This document shows, one piece after another, positions 10,752 to 21,636 of a stretch of 64,000 nucleotides of DNA. The stretch is from Dysidea avara (lineage: Eukaryota; Porifera; Demospongiae; Dictyoceratida; Dysideidae). The notes beneath the pieces were generated by a model. It had not been told where the DNA came from, did no database searches, and was given only the letters and a program-made list of their open reading frames with translations. The position numbers and the translations under genes were made by a program. The DNA lies in the NCBI RefSeq assembly GCF_963678975.1, contig NC_089275.1:11749682-11813681 (forward strand), given 5' to 3'. Within the stretch, counting starts at the first letter, position 1. The number at the start of each line of letters is the position of its first letter.

Positions 10752-12727
10752 TGGGCTACTTTACATGTTGCACTACATGGAACAGCCATGGAAGGATTTT
10801 ACAAATTATTCAGACTTTCCCTTTTGTATTGTCTTGGCTATTACATGAAGCCTTAGTTCTAAAGGTGATCAATTGATTTCCTGATCAGATGATTTTCTAG
10901 GGTGGTCAGACTTCCAAGGGTGTTTTCAATGAAGCATATGGCAGATATAAATCAATGGTGCTACATGTAACCACCTTTCTCACTCTGTTGAGTATCCAAT
11001 TACACTATTTAGTTTGCATTTTTCTCAAACTTCTTTTTGGGACTTCTTTGTTGTCTAGCAGCAAAAACCAATAGCCTGTTAAAGTTTCAGTTTTATCTGC
11101 TGAATACTTGTGGAGTTGTAGCGATACACAACAGGAAGAGCATAAAAACAATCAATTTGTACCTTAATTGACTATACAGAAAAGAAGTTACAGATGTTTA
11201 TTCAATTAGTCGTAAGTCACAACTGCAACAGGCTCTCATTGTGTTCACAAACTAGGAATTCGTCAAGGTACAGTTTTTGGCTGATATATATTCTTACTCT
11301 CCATGAAGATGTGAATCCAATGGTATATAGGTTTATTGATGCAAATCTTTTTTTACAGTTTACTGAAGCAAATAAAACATCCTTTATTTTTGTAGTATGC
11401 ATTTTTGCCCAATGTACCCATTGCAAAATTATGCAAACTCTCAGTTTTCACTCAGCAGGCTACATTTTCCTTAACCATGCAGCTTTACTGGCTTGCTTCT
11501 TGCTTGGGTAGCTAGGTCAACCTGCCTGTTATGGCAAGCTCATTCATTCATTGTTGTGTGTATTTTAAAACATTTAGACATATAACAGGGAGACCACCAG
11601 TAGACTAATTTGATTAAATGAATGGTGAAGCCCTGCATAATCCAGTCAGCCTGTGGGATATATAGTCAATACTTGGGTCTTATTTGACAGATGGCCACAA
11701 TGTAGCATACATGAACATCACATTTTGATGAAAGTTTTAAAGCCACTTCAACATTTTCTTTTGTTTTTGTTGTCTGTTTCTCAGGCCCAACTGACCCTGT
11801 ACAAACTATTTACATTTATCACATGATCACTTTTCAAGTAGAGATGGTGTTGCAACTTGCAAGTTACCTTCAACCTCATCACAATTTACGTAACATTTTT
11901 ACTACATAGCTGACTACTGACAAGTGGAACAGGAATCATATTATAATGTAAATGAGTTACTACTGGACACACAGCCGTGAGTCTCAAGAAAATTTTATTT
12001 TACCAACCTACTGACCTTGTACTTAGCTGAGTTTGGCCCTAAAAATGAAATATTTAAGTGGCAATTAGAATTGTAGAGTGGCTGTTTAGAGTGTACAAAA
12101 TGTGATGTGGACATTATTGTCTTCTTTATTTGTGACTTTCTATGACATTTCTATGGCAAGACACTTAAACTAACCGATCAAGATTGTTTTATTATTTTTT
12201 TATTTACAATATCATCTAAAGAGCATACAACATACATACAATTAAACACAAAGATGTCTCTGTAATAGTTTCAAAACAGTAGACCATCCCTCTTCAGAAC
12301 CTCTCAAGCCTGATGTCTAAAGGAGTAGATGCCCATTTGTCAGTGAAAGCTTCTTCTAAATATTGAACTGATGAGGATAGTGATAAAGGATCTTCATTTA
12401 AACTTCTTAAGCAATATAAGAATGTGTCAATGGAGCAGTGGCAAAAGTTGGACAAAACTGCTGTAGAGGCTCTCAACCTTGGAAATCAAGCAACTTACAA
12501 AGTAGGCCTATAGCATTGGCCTCATGGCGAGAATGCAGTGAGGGAAATGCACATTCACTCAGTTTCTCAGCCATTTTTTATCATGTACTATATAGTTAAA
12601 AACCAAATTTGTGTAAATAGAATAGGGTTTGCTGTTTTGTAGGTGAATTTGTCATAGTAAAGCATTTTAAATTATCATAAATGTGTTAATAGCCGTGTTA
12701 TAGCTAAATGCTTCTGTTTCTTTACAG
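10752..12727. other. No supported gene
   Basis: AT-rich, with only short frames. A minus-strand frame at 12294-12476 (ending TPLDIRLERF) preceded by an AG could be a terminal exon of an unseen gene, but it has no recognised homologue and no partner exon. Treat as unassigned. Confidence 0.4.
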
Positions 12728-13547
12728 GATGTAACTAGGTGGACAAGATAAGATCCTGGTACAGAGAGGCTATAATCTTTTTGTGGTGGACTGTGCTGGC
12801 TGAGATTGAATCAATGAGGTAAGACAGGACTCTGAGCTCCATAGGATAGTGAATGATAGAAGGATGCTATGATATTAATATTTGCTAACTTACCATATGG
12901 TGAGTTGTAATGAATCGAGTCTGTCTCTGTGTAGCTAGTGTGTGCAAGCATATGTGTGTCATGTCTTTGTAGTGTGTGCCATGTGTCTGTCAGTGTTCGC
13001 ATGGGTGTGTAGTGCACCTATCAATGTATTGCCCCACCACCCCCCCCCCCCCCCCCCTCGGGCGTAAGTGGGGCTTTACAGGGGGAAATGACACGAAACT
13101 GCTGCCCCACTATGGGGCATTTGACGATCGTTCAGTAAGTGCCCAAATATTTTTTGTTGTAACTTCCTTCGCTATATATGTCAAATCCCGAGTTGCAACT
13201 GGGGCCAACGGTGGGGATTTGACACGATAGGTTTGCCCTACTATGGGGCATTTGACATTCGGCTGTGTCAAATCCCCACTATAGCCCCATATATGCCCGA
13301 GGGGGGGGGCAGTGGGACAATACATTGATAGGTGCATAGTGCGTGTGTGTACTGTAGCTACACAGTGTATGTCAATGTGTATGCTGCGTTGTATTGTGTA
13401 TTCCTAGTATTTAATATTTTTCTATTTCATACAGCGATGAAGCCAGTTGAAGTGAAATTACACTTGGCAAAGCTAAGAGACCGCCAGTGGTATGTGCAGC
13501 CATCATGTGCCACATCTGGTGATGAATTATACGAGGGCCTTGCTTGA
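12728..13547 (+). pseudogene. ARF-family small GTPase pseudogene fragment
   Basis: Two former exons survive. The first (12728-12818, after acceptor ttacag and before donor gtaaga) carries GGQDKI, the Switch II motif of ARF proteins, then a stretch resembling LIFVVD, but with a frameshift after D-V and two in-frame stops. The second (13435-13547, after acceptor tacag) reads [18 protein letters not shown] and [15 protein letters not shown], the typical ARF C-terminal segment with the CATSG base-recognition loop. It then hits TGA where ARFs have the conserved Trp of EGLxWL. The exon that should carry NKQD is missing between them. Retained introns argue for a decayed duplicate rather than a processed copy. 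The intron holds a foldback MITE. ARF identity is seen; inactivity is inferred. Confidence 0.8.
13013..13336. mobile_element. Foldback MITE, 324 bp
   Basis: The ends are TGCACCTATCAATGTATTG and its reverse complement, flanked on both sides by TAG. Next to the ends are a long C run (13040-13057) and the matching G run. Internal blocks containing GGGGCATTTGAC also fold back. One-ended relatives occur at 612-680. The flanking TAG may be a 3-bp duplication. Confidence 0.85.
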
Positions 13548-15225
13548 CTGACTTCAAATCGTAAAACAGGAACTTTGTCTTGTTTTAATATATTTGACAA
13601 GCTGTGAGTTGTTGTTTATATGATAGAAATTTAACACGCACACTTTTCATCATTTTGAGAGAAAATTAAAAGACTTTTACTAATTTAGTGTTTTATTTCC
13701 ATACTAATGGATACATCAAATGTATATAGGTTACATACACCAAACCTGTGAACTCTTTACAACAAGTTGCCATGTTACTTTACTGAGGGGCACCATTTAT
13801 AGTGAATGAAAACATAAGGAACATAATTTACGAAAGGGGTCGGAAAAAAACGGAGGCAGTTCAACGAAGTGCTGATCTAGGCAGTAGCGTAAATTGGGGA
13901 GACGAAACCAATCATAAGGAACAGTGCTAATTTCGTAAGTGGTGAATGAGTCGCCGTGTGTAGTGATTTAAGCGATCTGGAATTTGGCTTTACAGTCGAC
14001 AAGTCACACACCAGGAGATTTTAAAACTACTTTATGGTTTAGTAAAGCTACTTTCAGATAGTTGTGATCCCCACGAGGATTCCCAGAAACCTGTCAAAAC
14101 TATTTGCCAGCGTAGTGGACGAGATATAGAGAGTGGGCATTCCTGTGCCCACCACGCCCACTGTCCTGTTGGATTTCTTCTTTTAGCTTGCCTCGTGTGT
14201 GACATGCTTGGCTACCCATATGTGTACTTGTCAATCAAGAGTTAGTTGCTTTCAAACTACACAAGAAGTTTACTTTTTGTCCAAACCTGATTACATCATA
14301 GGTATTAAAAGGATTGAAGAACATTGATCTCTTGATTATCAAGCCATATATAGGTCCTTAAAAGTTTGCCTTCTAAGGTGTTTCACTGCCACCCGGCTAC
14401 ATTATGTGGGTTGATTGCTTTGTTTACTATGCACAATCCCTTATGGGGATCCCAGCCGCAAGTATTTCAACAGGCAGTACAGAGGTGACCACATTTTGTG
14501 TTGTGGAGAAGACAACTGTATAGACATGCTTTTCTGATGACAACCACCTGTATATCTCCCCTACTCTGAGCTGGTACAATCATTCTATATGCTTAGGCAT
14601 CTGGACTTGCAGGCCTGAAAGACATCACCAAACCTTACTGTCTGTATAGCACAAATTTAAAGTTTTTTTCCCTCCAAAATTACTTTATTGTAATTTATGA
14701 GTACTGGGTGTTTTGTTTATGTGTTGGAGGACATGTAAACACAGAAGGTAGAGAACGTGGAAGTTTCTCCATGATATCATGTTATATAATTGTTTCACTG
14801 TGTTTCAGAGGAGACTGGTATATAGCACGTGAAATTTTTGTATAAACAGTTACAATAAGTATAATTGCTTTGCTGGTACCAGTGCCATCTGATTGATCTC
14901 ATTCAACTTTGTTATTACTCTTCAAATTAATGCTATACATATACGCACATTCAAGATACTGGAAGGCAGAGGTTTCAATATCATTTTAGTCAGTGTTATT
15001 AGTAATTCTGAAACAACTTGATGTCATGCAAAATTTAGCTCTCTAAGCAGCCCTTTTTTGGTTTGGTCACACTCTGAGGAGTGGTGACCTCTGGTATGCT
15101 GTAACCTTCTGTTAATCAATACATACTTCATTTGTGTCAGAATGGAATGCACACCACAAACACAAGATGCACATACTCAGAATCAATTGATATATATATA
15201 ACACTGTAATTGATTGTTTTTGTAG
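13548..15225. other. No supported gene; 5' flank of the Z-alpha-like gene
   Basis: I see no exon. The acceptor ttttgtag at 15218-15225 directly before the next start codon implies a non-coding first exon of the following gene somewhere in or upstream of this stretch. Confidence 0.5.
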
Positions 15226-15231
15226 TGAGAC

Positions 15232-16212
15232 ATGACCAGTTTGTCAGTAAGTGAAGAAGCTCTACGACAGAAAATACTTGACCTGTTCAAGGAGAAGTGT
15301 AGCGGTAATGCTGGTGGTGCTGTGATACCACTGAAGGATATTGTGCGTGAGACAAAAGCAGAAAAGAGAGCAATTAACAAAGTACTACACAATTCACCAC
15401 ATCACTTCACAAAAGTACAGGACTCCCCACCACATTGGAAATGTACAGTTGATCTTGGTTCATTAAAAACTGTACAAGCTACTGATTCAGCTGCTTCCAA
15501 TATCACCACTTCCACACCAGAAGATGGCAATGATGTTGTGGTCAGCAAAGAGGCAGCAGCAGTTGAGTCACCTTCAAAGAAGGAGCAATTAAAACCTCAA
15601 GTACTTGCTGTTCTAAATGACAGTCCTAAGTCCATGAAAGCACTAGAAGTTGCCAAGAAGATTGGCTACCAAACTGCTGGGGATGTTAACCCATCGCTGT
15701 ATGCTCTAAAAGAAGAGGGAAAAGTTGTCAAAGTTCAGGATGGTTGGTCTATAGAAGGAGCTGTGATAATGCCAGATATCTCTCCTATGATGCTGGATGA
15801 AAAAGAATTATTTACCCATGAAGAAATACCCACTGCCGATGGAAGGAAAGAGTATCGACTGCGACAAGTGCTACCAGAAGATCTCACACCACCTAGAAAA
15901 ACTGGGAGCGCTACTGGCAGAGATACCACAGATGGGAAACAAGCTCCACCAGAGCTGAACCCTGAAACACTTAGCCTATTATCATCAATGTTTGATGACA
16001 CTAATCAGTACAGTCAAGCATTAAAGATAGTTAAACTGCTAAGAGAGTCAGTTGACAAAACAGTAGATGATGGGGATATTCTTACTGATCTTAATTATTC
16101 CACAAGACAGGAGTATCGCCCCATACTTGAAGCGCTAAAATTGAATCATCTTGTAAAGAAGATTGAAGGTGACATAATAAAATGGAAGTGGATTGCAGAC
16201 CCACGTATGTGA
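15232..16212 (+). CDS. Tandem Z-alpha-like winged-helix protein, 326 aa
   Basis: Likely nucleic-acid-binding protein. Residues 8-74 resemble a Z-alpha (ADAR1/ZBP1-type) winged helix. The recognition helix keeps K45, I48 and N49 in the K..IN.VL pattern, and the wing keeps P66-P67-x-W69. In Z-alpha these positions contact left-handed Z-DNA/Z-RNA; the usual Tyr is His52 here. Residues 118-175 are a second copy with the core DVNPSLYAL (N153, P154, Y157) and W172, but the wing has lost both prolines. Residues 258-322 form a third winged-helix-like stretch (ALKIVKLLRE...ILEALKLNHLVKKIEG..KW). The linkers are polar. Start: the ATG is preceded in frame by TGA at 15226, right after a splice acceptor, so the frame cannot extend upstream. 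It has one coding exon, unlike its neighbours, and converges with the SNARE gene. No RNA deaminase, kinase or RHIM is visible. The alternative is a generic winged-helix protein that resembles Z-alpha by chance. Confidence 0.8.
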   Translation: MTSLSVSEEALRQKILDLFKEKCSGNAGGAVIPLKDIVRETKAEKRAINKVLHNSPHHFTKVQDSPPHWKCTVDLGSLKTVQATDSAASNITTSTPEDGNDVVVSKEAAAVESPSKKEQLKPQVLAVLNDSPKSMKALEVAKKIGYQTAGDVNPSLYALKEEGKVVKVQDGWSIEGAVIMPDISPMMLDEKELFTHEEIPTADGRKEYRLRQVLPEDLTPPRKTGSATGRDTTDGKQAPPELNPETLSLLSSMFDDTNQYSQALKIVKLLRESVDKTVDDGDILTDLNYSTRQEYRPILEALKLNHLVKKIEGDIIKWKWIADPRM

Positions 16213-16473
16213 TTTTTGTACCACTTTTGTACGGTGTAAGTAATTAATACTATTTTTTGTATTTACGGTGGTTATTTTATAACAGAATTACATTACATTC
16301 TTGTAAAGTATACATAGAATGTTTTCATAACACATACTGTACACATCCAGGCATTGTATATGGTATGTATGAGTGTATAGTCATATGACTGTATTATATA
16401 TTTTTCTTTTTTAGGATGTATTTATATGGTAATTGTATTTATATGGTAATTCAAATTACAATAATAAGTACTG

Positions 16474-19400
16474 CTATCTCAACACCCTTCCTATCAGGCT
16501 GTACATGATGAAGAAGAAAACGACGACAAACAAACTGAAGTAGCACATCAAACGACAATTCTGTGTCCCTGTTCTGTTCATCTGTTTCACCTTTGTGAAA
16601 CTGTTTCCGAGGAAAGCAGTTGCATTCTCAAATATTCCACTCTAGGAAAAAACATGTAGTTGTAATACAATGTAACTTCCATTGAGGCAAATGAGACAGT
16701 TTGTACAGTTAAAAATGTGTTACTCTAAACGTTTACGTATGTTATTAACTTTGAGGCTTTGTAATAATAATATAACTGATTCCAGCATCATCTCTTTACC
16801 ATGATACTCTAATAAAGTAATCAGAAATTCTATACTTTTACTAAGCACTCTAACAGAGCAAGAATGTACCTAGGCCTGCTACAGTGTGTACAAGTTGAGC
16901 TGGATTCTGAAAAACAATTAAAAATGAAAAGCCAATTTTTTTCTCAAGAGAATTAACATTTCAGCCAAACTAGATGATTAGTAGTGACAATAAAGGTGTG
17001 AACAACAGACACGTGTGGTTTGGCTCAACTACAATTTTGGGAAAGGGCCATAGTGGATACAGCACTTTATGGCTTTCTCGTAGGAAGCGTATGGTGAAAA
17101 TATTGATTGGCTGTAAATGTTGTGTGTCTTGTGTCAAGAATTTGAACGAAAAGATTTTGAAATATTTTTTTTTGCAGCTTAAGCAGTGCTACAAATGAGC
17201 CAAATTTCAAGATCGTGTGTAATTGCATTCATGAGTTATTAAATATTTTTGAGGATCCAGCTCAACGTATACATACTATAGTTAACTAGCCTTGGTTACT
17301 GGATTTTCTGCAACTGGCTAATGTAGAGTGGAGAAGTGCACATGCTGCAAATTTTAAAATATATGATGTTTGGTGGATTAGTTGTGAAAACTGAACTTGG
17401 TTTGTATGTAATCACTGTAAAAACCTAAAACAAATCCTTCAATTCTCTCAAAACTTGTTGTAGCCAAATTCCGTACTATATGGTAATTGATATGACAACT
17501 AACCGAATCACCAATCAACTTCACTTGGTCTTTTGTCTCAGTCCTTATGTCAATAGCAAGCTGTTGAGAAACAAACAACATTTCTAACTATGTATTATAT
17601 ATTAGAAAGTTTAAACAAATCATGTACAGTGACAGAGGATTTCCCTACATGCATAAAGACAATAATGATAAATTATAGTACTTCCCACTAGGAGGTATAT
17701 TTATGTCACTGAGGTAACCGTTTTTGGTCATGGGTTGGTATTATTGTAAACAACAACGTATCTGTTCACCTTGACCAACCTCTTGATCAGAAGTACATCA
17801 CTCATCCATTACTTATTTACACTGATGTACGCTTCCAGGAGCTCATCAAATCCTGTGGACAAGGGAGCGTGTAACTCTACACTACCAATGCTACAGGCGA
17901 AATTCAAACATGGTATCCAGTGTTACTATGTATATAATTGGTTACATCATTCTTACGTGCAACAGAGATACACCGAATGGGCTGTTACTCCATTGTCTTA
18001 TGTAAAGTTGCTTTGATAGGAAGATCGTCGAGTTGAAGGTAGAGCTTGGAAGAGTCAAGTGCATAATTTCGTGTGATTTCATGTGATTAGTGACTGTAGA
18101 GAGAGTGTCCTGCTAAGCATGTGCTACTATTAGTGATGTGCGATATATCGAAAAAATATCGATTTCGCGATAATTTTGTCGATATCGTATCGATTTTCGA
18201 TACTGCTTTAGCTGATTTCGATATTTATCGAAATGGTAATATTTTTCAATAATTATCGAAATATCGAAGAATATTTTGATAAATCTACAGCATTTAGTGT
18301 GTGATTGCTCAATCACGCTAGAAATGAAGGTTGGTTCTGTACTATCTAGCCACTTTAAAAACTTGTCTACCAGTTATTATTAGTTTTGTGCAATATTTTT
18401 GTGTGTAAATTGTATTTCAAGCATATTTATAAATATCGGCCGCCCACGCAATTACACCACCCACACAATCAAAAATTATTGAAAATCGTATCGAAATTTC
18501 GATATTTACCCTAATATTGTATCGATATCATATCGAAATAAAAATCCTGATATCGCACACCACTAGCTACTATTCCTCTGTTGTGCCATTGGACTTTGTT
18601 TCCATAGCTTCATTTCATCACAGCGGAAACGTAATGTACTGGAGCAGCGCCTCCATATAATATCCCAATTAGGAAATTTTAATTTAAAAGTTACTTATTA
18701 TAGTACACGGCAACCATGTATGAACTTCGCTGTTTACGGAGTTACATGCTCCCTTGTCCATAGGATTCGATGCACTCCTGACACTGCACATGTACATATA
18801 TTTCACATTTGTTATACAGGGGTTTCAGCACTTCTTGCGATTTCGTACCAAATGCGTAGTGACGCATGTTTTTGAAAGGGATTTATCTGGTACTACACTG
18901 GTGGTGGATACCTACATCGTGCCTCAGGCTGCTGTACACGTGACAAATCTCTTTAATACGCTTTAACAGGTATGGTAGGATAGGTTATTTCACTTCGAGA
19001 ACAGCCAAACAAAGCAAACATGCATGCACAACCACACTACGCATGTCGCACGAAATTGCAAGAAGTGCTGAAACCCCTGTACCACACTACGGAATATTCT
19101 CTTGTACAACAGTGTGTGTACTTTGCACATATCTCGTGTCAGACCAAGACCTCCTCCTATAGGGCACAATGACTGAGACCATCTCACACATTCAATATGA
19201 ATAACACACAAATACTTGCAAATAAACAGCATTACTACTGGCAGTCTAGTGGCAGAGTGAGGAGCAGTGACCAGAACAATGATGACTGCAGTTATAAAGT
19301 GCATTGAAGGTGCTTCAGTTAGAAGAGCTGAACTGAAAAACACCATATGAGACTTGTACTACTGTATATACAAAGCTTTTTGTCTCAAATCCTACATACA

Positions 19401-20358
19401 CACCAAGTTACATTTTACCACTTAAAAACACGTACAACCACAAAGGCAGTAAGCAGTAAGTACTATGCTTGAGGCTTGTATATACACAGTACACACTAGT
19501 CATAGTGTATGGTACGATATGATGATTTACATACAGCTACATGTACATATATGTACTACAGTAATGTACGATGTTTAGATGAACTAAGCATGCTAGTCTC
19601 ACGTAACCGTACAGTAAGGATTACTGGATATTTCCACTGAAATAAATCGAGGTAATCTAATAGAACAGCCACGCTGATCTAAAACATTCTATTAGAGCAG
19701 TCAAGAAAGTGGGGTACTGAGGTTCAAAGCCAACTGCTGGTTGACTAGTAAAAGAGCACAAGTGGAGTGCGGATCTAGCTATATTCTGAGAGTCTGAGAC
19801 CACATATGTACAATGCGTTGTATGTCAGAGCAAGACTGCTGTTTGTTTATAAATTAGTTAGCTGTTCCCTCAATATATCAATTGACCACTAGAGTATGCA
19901 TCTCAATTGTTTTAGTGGAAGGATACAACACAGCTGTTAAGAAGTATTTTGATGTAAGAATATCATCCATTACTACTTTCTAGAATAATCCTATGACACT
20001 CAGAACTAGAGTCATGTGATCTCCCTCCCCTAATCGTGGTCCACTTTTACTTACCTTCTGGTGTTGGTCCCATTTCTTGTTTTACCTACCCTCTACTATA
20101 TATGGCAGCACAGACAGCCTCTTAGCTTTTTAATATACAGTAGAGATACTAACTTGTTTTAGTGTTCTGGTCTTTGATGAGATATCAGATATCATTCTGT
20201 TGTTCTCATCCTCTAACATCTCCTCTGTGATACCTAAACCTGTAGGGTTAACCAACTAACAATTTTATACAGGTACTCTGTATTAATATGTACTGTAGGC
20301 ACAGGATCGAGGGAATGTTTAGCACAAAATTGTAAAGCAACTTTGTAGCTATATAATT

Positions 20359-20418
<60 letters not shown>

Positions 20419-21514
20419 GTGTGTGTTATGCCCAACTGTCCTTGTCTTGCTTAGTGGTGTTGGGGTCATTGTGGAACTTGAGGTTCCATGACCTCTCTCC
20501 ATGAGACCTGGACAGTCCTCCTGCGGGTTACTAGCCCTGCCCCAGGAGGATTTGCCTGCACAAGGCTCAAGTGCCTGAGTGGTGCACAGGCATCCCAGTG
20601 CTGGGCAGCAATAGCTATAGAGGGATTGCACGTGTGATGCGTTATGACATATTTTCGTAAAATGCTTAACAACCATTGCTTGTCAGACATTTGTGAGGTA
20701 CGCGAGTGAAGGCTACAACCATTCTCAATAGTTTAGTGTAGAATGGAACACGTTCACTAGGTTAGTCACTAGGATAGCCATCGTAAAAATTGTACAAAGT
20801 GTTAATGTTCACGAACCTTATCCTAACTTTTTGACAGATATTCTCTTATTTGGTAAAGCGTGGTGACTAATTAAGTGCATTCGCCCCACTGCGTTCCATT
20901 GAAAAGTAAACCTCACAAATGTCAGACTAGCAACGGTTGTTAAGCATTTTTATAATTCGCGCCACAATACTTTTCGCGTGCAAACCCTCTATGTTTCACA
21001 TGGCTGCCGGAGGCTGTGTGTGTGTGTGCGTGTGTGTGATATATGAAGTGTGTGCATAGAGTGTGAGTGTGTAGTGCGTGTGGAGTTGTGAGAAACATCA
21101 CTTCAAATTTCATACATAGCTACCACAAGCGACAGTAAATTAATATTTATTATATTGATTAATCATACAGGTAATTATTTGTCACTTATGCTCTCATCAA
21201 CCAGCATTTCTACCCTTCCTCATTATACACATTTACAATACAATGCATACATGTGAGTGACAAGCTCAGTTTGTGACAGTAGTTCACTAAAACAACTTAG
21301 TAGTTACACATGAGCAAGTACTCTTGTACACAGATTAACAACAGATAAAATCTTGAGTCAAAATTTATGATGAGTCACTTTACCAGACCAGCTAGCACAT
21401 TCTGATATTTAAATTACAGAATACGCTGTGTACTGTGTGTGGTACATGTTAACTACATAGGAAAATTTTCAACAGTTCAATACTTTACTTACCTCTATCT
21501 CTCTCCCAAGACAT
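16474..21514 (-). CDS. BET1L: BET1/GS15-type Qc-SNARE, complete, 110 aa
   Basis: Membrane-fusion SNARE of the ER-Golgi/intra-Golgi pathway. Coding exons on the minus strand: 21514-21493 (MSWERDR+G), 20239-20154, 17560-17504 and 16641-16474. Phases 1, 0, 0 agree and total 333 nt. The predicted protein has EEMLEDENNRM, a SNARE heptad helix over about residues 15-75 with the zero-layer glutamine at Q48 (TKDQVKL), AFLGNSF near the end of the helix, then a TG-x-QN-C-R linker. A single C-terminal membrane anchor spans about 87-106 (LMCYFSLFVVVFFFIMYSLI). Length and layout match BET1 and BET1L, which are near 110-118 aa. The EEILDRENKRM-type N-terminus favours the BET1L/GS15 side, but BET1 itself is not excluded. 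Introns carry two hAT-like or foldback elements and a GT microsatellite. It shares a short promoter region with the ACTL6 gene. Confidence 0.92.
18131..18565. mobile_element. hAT-type MITE, 435 bp
   Basis: Flanked by a perfect 8-bp direct repeat GCTACTAT (18123-18130 and 18566-18573). The ends are TAGTGATGTGCGATAT and, on the other strand, TAGTGGTGTGCGATAT. The interior is very rich in ATCGATA/TATCGAT-type words. It has no transposase. It lies in the third intron of the SNARE gene, the one between 17560 and 20154. Confidence 0.93.
18816..19080. repeat. Inverted repeat, ~265 bp span
   Basis: ACAGGGGTTTCAGCACTTCT at the left pairs with its reverse complement at the right, the arms running about 50 bp (to GCGTAGTG). 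The interior is unrelated. It probably derives from a foldback element. No duplication identified. Confidence 0.75.
20360..20426. repeat. (GT)n microsatellite
   Basis: About 67 bp with one GC interruption, in the first intron of the SNARE gene. Confidence 0.95.
20617..20992. mobile_element. Foldback MITE, 376 bp
   Basis: The ends ATAGAGGGATTGCACG and ATAGAGGGTTTGCACG face each other. Long arms continue through ATGCTTAACAACC and GACATTTGTGAGGT on both sides. It lies in the first intron of the SNARE gene. Superfamily not assigned. Confidence 0.8.
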
Positions 21515-21636
21515 CTCGTTGTGTTGATTTTTTGTTTACTATCTTTTCGCCCACGTATTAAAACCAAACTCTAATATTTTAGTTCGCAGGACCGTCTGTC
21601 TATCGAATTCGTTTACTGTTTTTGTCCTGCAGAAAC
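21515..21636. promoter_or_regulatory. Compact bidirectional promoter between SNARE and ACTL6 genes
   Basis: Only 122 bp separate the start codon of the minus-strand SNARE gene (21514) from that of the plus-strand ACTL6 gene (21637). Unless 5' UTR introns exist, both transcripts must start in or near this interval. No TATA box is obvious. It is slightly richer in G+C than the flanks. Inference from gene arrangement. Confidence 0.6.

Noticed and set aside
17770-17830. Minus-strand MSDVLLIKRLVK as the N-terminal exon of the SNARE gene
   Set aside because: It would shorten the heptad helix by two residues and gives no EN.RM motif. The exon at 20239-20154 plus 21514-21493 fits in phase, length and similarity.
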